Shown piece after piece: positions 42,520 to 44,560 of a stretch of 44,560 nt of DNA; within the stretch, counting starts at the first letter, position 1, and each line of letters opens with the position of its first letter. Below the pieces are notes generated by a model. It was given only the letters and a program-made list of their open reading frames with translations. It ran no database searches and was not told the origin of the DNA. A program made the position numbers and the translations under genes. The DNA comes from a bacterium UBP6_UBA1196 (GTDB taxonomy: Bacteria; UBP6; UBA1177): assembly GCA_002310035.1 (NCBI GenBank), contig DBYC01000090.1, positions 1 to 44,560 of the forward strand. The letters are read 5' to 3'.

Positions 42520-42942
42520 ATGCTGACAAAAGATGAAATTCAGGAAATCATTCCGCACAGACCTCCATTTCTGATGATTGACGGAGCAGAAATAACCGAG
42601 CCCGGCAAACACGCGAAAGGTTTCAAAAAAATAACCGGAGAAGAAACTTTTCTGAAAGGTCACTTCCCGGGCGAACCGGTCATGCCCGGAGTCCTCATCA
42701 TAGAAGCTATGGCGCAGCTCGGAGCATTACTGATTCTGAGCACCCCTGAATTTAAAGGGAAAAAAGTTTATTTTACATCAATAGAAAATGTCCGTTTCAG
42801 GAAAAAAGTCGTTCCCGGCGACACCATGGAACTTAATGCTGAAATGATCTCGTTCCGCCACTCATTCGGAACAGGCAGGACCTCAGCTTTTGTAGACGGT
42901 GTGGAAGTCTGCTCAGCCCAGATCGGTTTCTTTGTCGGTTGA
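42520..42942 (+). CDS. fabZ: (3R)-hydroxyacyl-ACP dehydratase
   Basis: Dehydrates 3-hydroxyacyl-ACP to trans-2-enoyl-ACP in fatty-acid elongation; hot-dog fold, cytosolic. It carries the family's I-P-H-R-P-P-F-L start. The active-site block has His48 and Glu62 in G-H-F-P-G-E-P-V-M-P-G-V-L-I-I-E-A-M-A-Q. Length is 140, typical. GAGG precedes the ATG. The 3' end overlaps the convergent aroQ gene by 30 bases. Confidence 0.95.
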   Translation: MLTKDEIQEIIPHRPPFLMIDGAEITEPGKHAKGFKKITGEETFLKGHFPGEPVMPGVLIIEAMAQLGALLILSTPEFKGKKVYFTSIENVRFRKKVVPGDTMELNAEMISFRHSFGTGRTSAFVDGVEVCSAQIGFFVG

Positions 42943-43365
42943 GATCTTATTAACAAGTCCTTCAAGCGCAGCTGAATAAGTCGCGCTTCCCAAGCCCGTT
43001 ACAACGCCGACAGCGGCATCACTGAGATAAGATTTTCTGCGGAATTCCTCTCTTGCGAAAATATTGGACAAGTGTACTTCGACAAAAGGGATTTTCGAAC
43101 AGAGCAAAGCATCGCGCAAAAGAACGCTCGTATGAGTATAAGCTCCCGGATTTATTACGATCCCGTCACATTTTGCATTGGCCAGAATTTTTGCCAGTTC
43201 ACCTTCGCAATACTCTGAAACGGTTTCGGTTTCAACTCCGAGCGACTTTGCCTTTTCGTAAAACGCACAAAGCAGTTTCTCGCGTGTTCCATTTTTACCG
43301 TAAATCTGCGGTTCCCTTTCACCGATTTTGTCCAGCAGAGGCCCTTCGACAAGCAGAATTTTCAT
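42913..43365 (-). CDS. aroQ: Type II 3-dehydroquinate dehydratase
   Basis: Shikimate-pathway enzyme that converts 3-dehydroquinate to 3-dehydroshikimate. Family blocks are seen: R-E-P-Q-I-Y-G with the catalytic Tyr, I-V-I-N-P-G-A-Y-T-H-T-S near 70-81, and E-V-H-L-S-N with the general-acid His near 100. The N-terminal G-P-N-x-N motif reads G-P-L-L-D here, so two usually conserved Asn are replaced. The usual R-H-x-S is R-K-S. The start at 43365 has GAGGTGG upstream and overlaps the small upstream gene's stop (ATGA). Length is 150, normal. Confidence 0.88.
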   Translation of the reverse strand: MKILLVEGPLLDKIGEREPQIYGKNGTREKLLCAFYEKAKSLGVETETVSEYCEGELAKILANAKCDGIVINPGAYTHTSVLLRDALLCSKIPFVEVHLSNIFAREEFRRKSYLSDAAVGVVTGLGSATYSAALEGLVNKISTDKETDLG

Positions 43366-43577
43366 ATTTCCACCTCGTTCATTTCGCGCCATTTTATTTC
43401 TGAAAAAATTGAAAGCAGCCATGCCGCATCAGGCGATTTTTCCGCCTTTTCTATCGTCGGAGCTATCTTCGCGATCTCGCTTTCCGGCTTTTTTCCGGCA
43501 AGTTCGTGCGCCATTTCAGCCGCAGCCTCCCAGTTTTTCTGCCTGAGAGCGATAACAATCATTGTTTCAGTAACCAT
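43362..43577 (-). CDS. Small helical protein upstream of aroQ
   Basis: A 71-residue protein, starting at an ATG with GAGGTG upstream. The sequence is helical, with a TPR-like A-L-R-Q-K-N-W-E-A-A-A-E-M-A-H-E-L. No family is recognised. Overlap with the aroQ start (ATGA) indicates coupled translation. Its own ribosome site and a promoter behind it support its reality. Confidence 0.6.
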   Translation of the reverse strand: MVTETMIVIALRQKNWEAAAEMAHELAGKKPESEIAKIAPTIEKAEKSPDAAWLLSIFSEIKWREMNEVEI

Positions 43578-43601
43578 TTTTCACCTCACAGAAAGCAGGG
43601 A

Positions 43602-43629
43602 ATCTTATATTTTTGGAAAAAGTTGTCAA
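43602..43629 (-). promoter_or_regulatory. Candidate promoter of the small gene and aroQ
   Basis: Read on the minus strand: perfect TTGACA (43629-43624), 16-base spacer, TAAGAT (43607-43602), about 25 bases before the ATG at 43577. Confidence 0.5.
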
Positions 43630-43641
43630 TTTGACTCCGTT

Positions 43642-44517
43642 TTACACAAACGCGAAATAAGAGACTTTTTCCCCGTTTTTTTCAACTATGAGAAAGACTT
43701 TTCCGTTGAATTTGATAAGATTTAGCCCTTCTTCCAAATCGAGATTCAACTTGCTGATCTCGTTGCCGTTTTTGAGATAGTTGAATCCTTCTTCGTCAAC
43801 AGTGCAGGTGTGTTTGCCCGACAGGAATTCGGGGACGGAAAAGATTGCTTTGCAGACATTTTCGGGATCTTCCTTGAGTTCCTCCATCGAAACGGCGTTT
43901 TCAAGTTTGAATGGTCCTACTTCGCGCCGAATGAGCTCGGTTAAAACGGCTCCGCAGCCTAAAAATTCACCGATATCGCCGGCCAAAGTGCGGATGTATG
44001 TTCCTTTCGAGCATCTCACAAAAAACGAAAGTTCATCGGGAGCGGTTTGTGTGATCTCAAGCGACTTTATTTCGACATTTCGAGCCTTCATTTCGGGAGT
44101 TTTGCCGTTTCTCGCCAGTCTGTAAGCCCTTTCGCCATCAATTTTGAGCGCGCTGTAAACTGGCGGAATTTGTTGGATAACTCCTTGAAATTTTTTAACT
44201 ATTTTCTCACAGTCGATAACTTCTGGAACACTGCCTGACTCCACGAGTTCCGTTCCCAGATCCAGACTCGGGCTTGTGAAACCGAGCTTTATCTTTCCTG
44301 AATAAACTTTGTCGAAATCAGTCGCAAGAGAGATAAGTTTCGTCGCCTTGTTCACTGCGACTACGAGAACTCCGCTCGCAAGCGGGTCAAGCGTTCCGCA
44401 GAAACCCGCCTTTTTGATTTTCAGCAGTCTTTTCAGGAAGTTAAGCTCGCCGTTCGAGGAAAAGCCTTTTTGTTTGTTGAGGATGATAAAAAAAGAATCT
44501 TCGGGATTGAAAGTCAT
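43642..44517 (-). CDS. truB: tRNA pseudouridine-55 synthase
   Basis: Makes pseudouridine 55 in the T loop of most tRNAs. The N-terminus carries L-N-K-Q-K-G-F-S-S-N, a variant of the usual K-P-x-G-x-T/S-S. The catalytic block is G-F-C-G-T-L-D-P-L-A-S-G-V, with the nucleophile Asp44. The later G-T-Y-I-R-T-L-A-x-D-I-G motif is complete. Length is 291, with a short C-terminal PUA-like extension. The ATG overlaps a possible upstream frame (ATGA). Confidence 0.95.
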   Translation of the reverse strand: MTFNPEDSFFIILNKQKGFSSNGELNFLKRLLKIKKAGFCGTLDPLASGVLVVAVNKATKLISLATDFDKVYSGKIKLGFTSPSLDLGTELVESGSVPEVIDCEKIVKKFQGVIQQIPPVYSALKIDGERAYRLARNGKTPEMKARNVEIKSLEITQTAPDELSFFVRCSKGTYIRTLAGDIGEFLGCGAVLTELIRREVGPFKLENAVSMEELKEDPENVCKAIFSVPEFLSGKHTCTVDEEGFNYLKNGNEISKLNLDLEEGLNLIKFNGKVFLIVEKNGEKVSYFAFV

Positions 44518-44560
44518 TTTGACTGAAAGACTATTCTTTCGAGAAATTGTCCTTGCTTAC
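44514..44560 (-). CDS. Possible C-terminal end of an upstream gene (partial)
   Basis: One minus-strand frame stays open from the window edge to a TGA that overlaps the truB ATG, the same ATGA coupling seen elsewhere here. It ends ...E-R-I-V-F-Q-S-K. Only 14 codons are visible, and another frame also ends nearby (TAG). In many genomes rbfA or a DHH phosphoesterase precedes truB; neither can be confirmed. Confidence 0.3.
   Translation of the reverse strand, partial: KQGQFLERIVFQSK

Noticed and set aside
1..44560. tRNA, rRNA, CRISPR array, insertion sequence or strong intrinsic terminators
   Set aside because: None was recognised on reading through. Convergent gene ends are only 6-11 bases apart and show no convincing hairpin plus T-run, but a covariance-model or repeat search was not possible.

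Overview
The window reads as a chromosomal segment of a Gram-negative bacterium with a moderate, somewhat AT-leaning base composition. It has outer-membrane barrels, an OmpA-type protein, four secreted lipoproteins, FabZ, and both enzymes that make and recycle the undecaprenyl lipid carrier. An acidic Asp/Ser-rich lipoprotein with EGF-like cysteine modules and a J-domain protein with a C-terminal TPR-like tail suggest an uncultured deltaproteobacterial/Myxococcota-like lineage. That placement is inference from style, not from a marker gene. Genes are tightly packed, stop/start overlaps (ATGA, TTGA) are frequent, and TTG starts are unusually common.

Layout. 1-537: C-terminal end of an MmeI-like (type IIL) restriction-modification enzyme. 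592-4007: coupled operon pssA / namZ-like (DUF1343) / hflX. 16141-4019 (minus): nine-gene, 12 kb operon with type IV secretion (T4SS) core components in the order VirB2, B3, B4, B6, B8, B9, B10, followed by an outer-membrane barrel and a 1647-residue lipoprotein. 16142-16518: AT-rich divergent control region. 16519-19713: lidless Hsp70, a pseudo-receiver/J-domain/TPR fusion, and uppS. 19815-23434: gap, an MFS transporter and, convergently, uppP. 23608-24565: zinc-ribbon protein and HD-domain protein. 24694-29529: full-length MmeI-like enzyme, recX, glmM. 29526-34503: surface proteins (cysteine-rich lipoprotein, two beta-helix lipoproteins) plus a lone PAS protein. 34641-38980: radical SAM protein (minus), then transglutaminase-like protein, small histidine-kinase-like protein and envelope protein. 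38998-42942: trpS, barrel-OmpA protein, ankyrin protein, fabZ. 42913-44517 (minus): truB, a small protein, aroQ.

The strongest candidate for an undescribed system is the minus-strand operon. It holds recognisable T4SS inner-membrane and core parts, including a TraC/VirB4 ATPase and a VirB10/TraB scaffold. It has no relaxase, coupling ATPase (VirD4), VirB11, VirB5, VirB7 or lytic transglycosylase in the window. Its distal end is instead an outer-membrane barrel and a giant Ig-like lipoprotein, each joined to its upstream gene by a 1-base gap or a 4-base overlap. Next to it, transcribed divergently, sits an Hsp70/J pair with odd domain content: no SBD lid, and a J protein with a receiver-like domain that has lost its phospho-acceptor Asp. 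A functional link between the two is unproven.

Much of the rest is ordinary envelope and central metabolism: phospholipid head group, UDP-GlcNAc precursor, lipid carrier, fatty-acid dehydration, tRNA modification and charging. No rRNA, tRNA, CRISPR array or insertion sequence was recognised.
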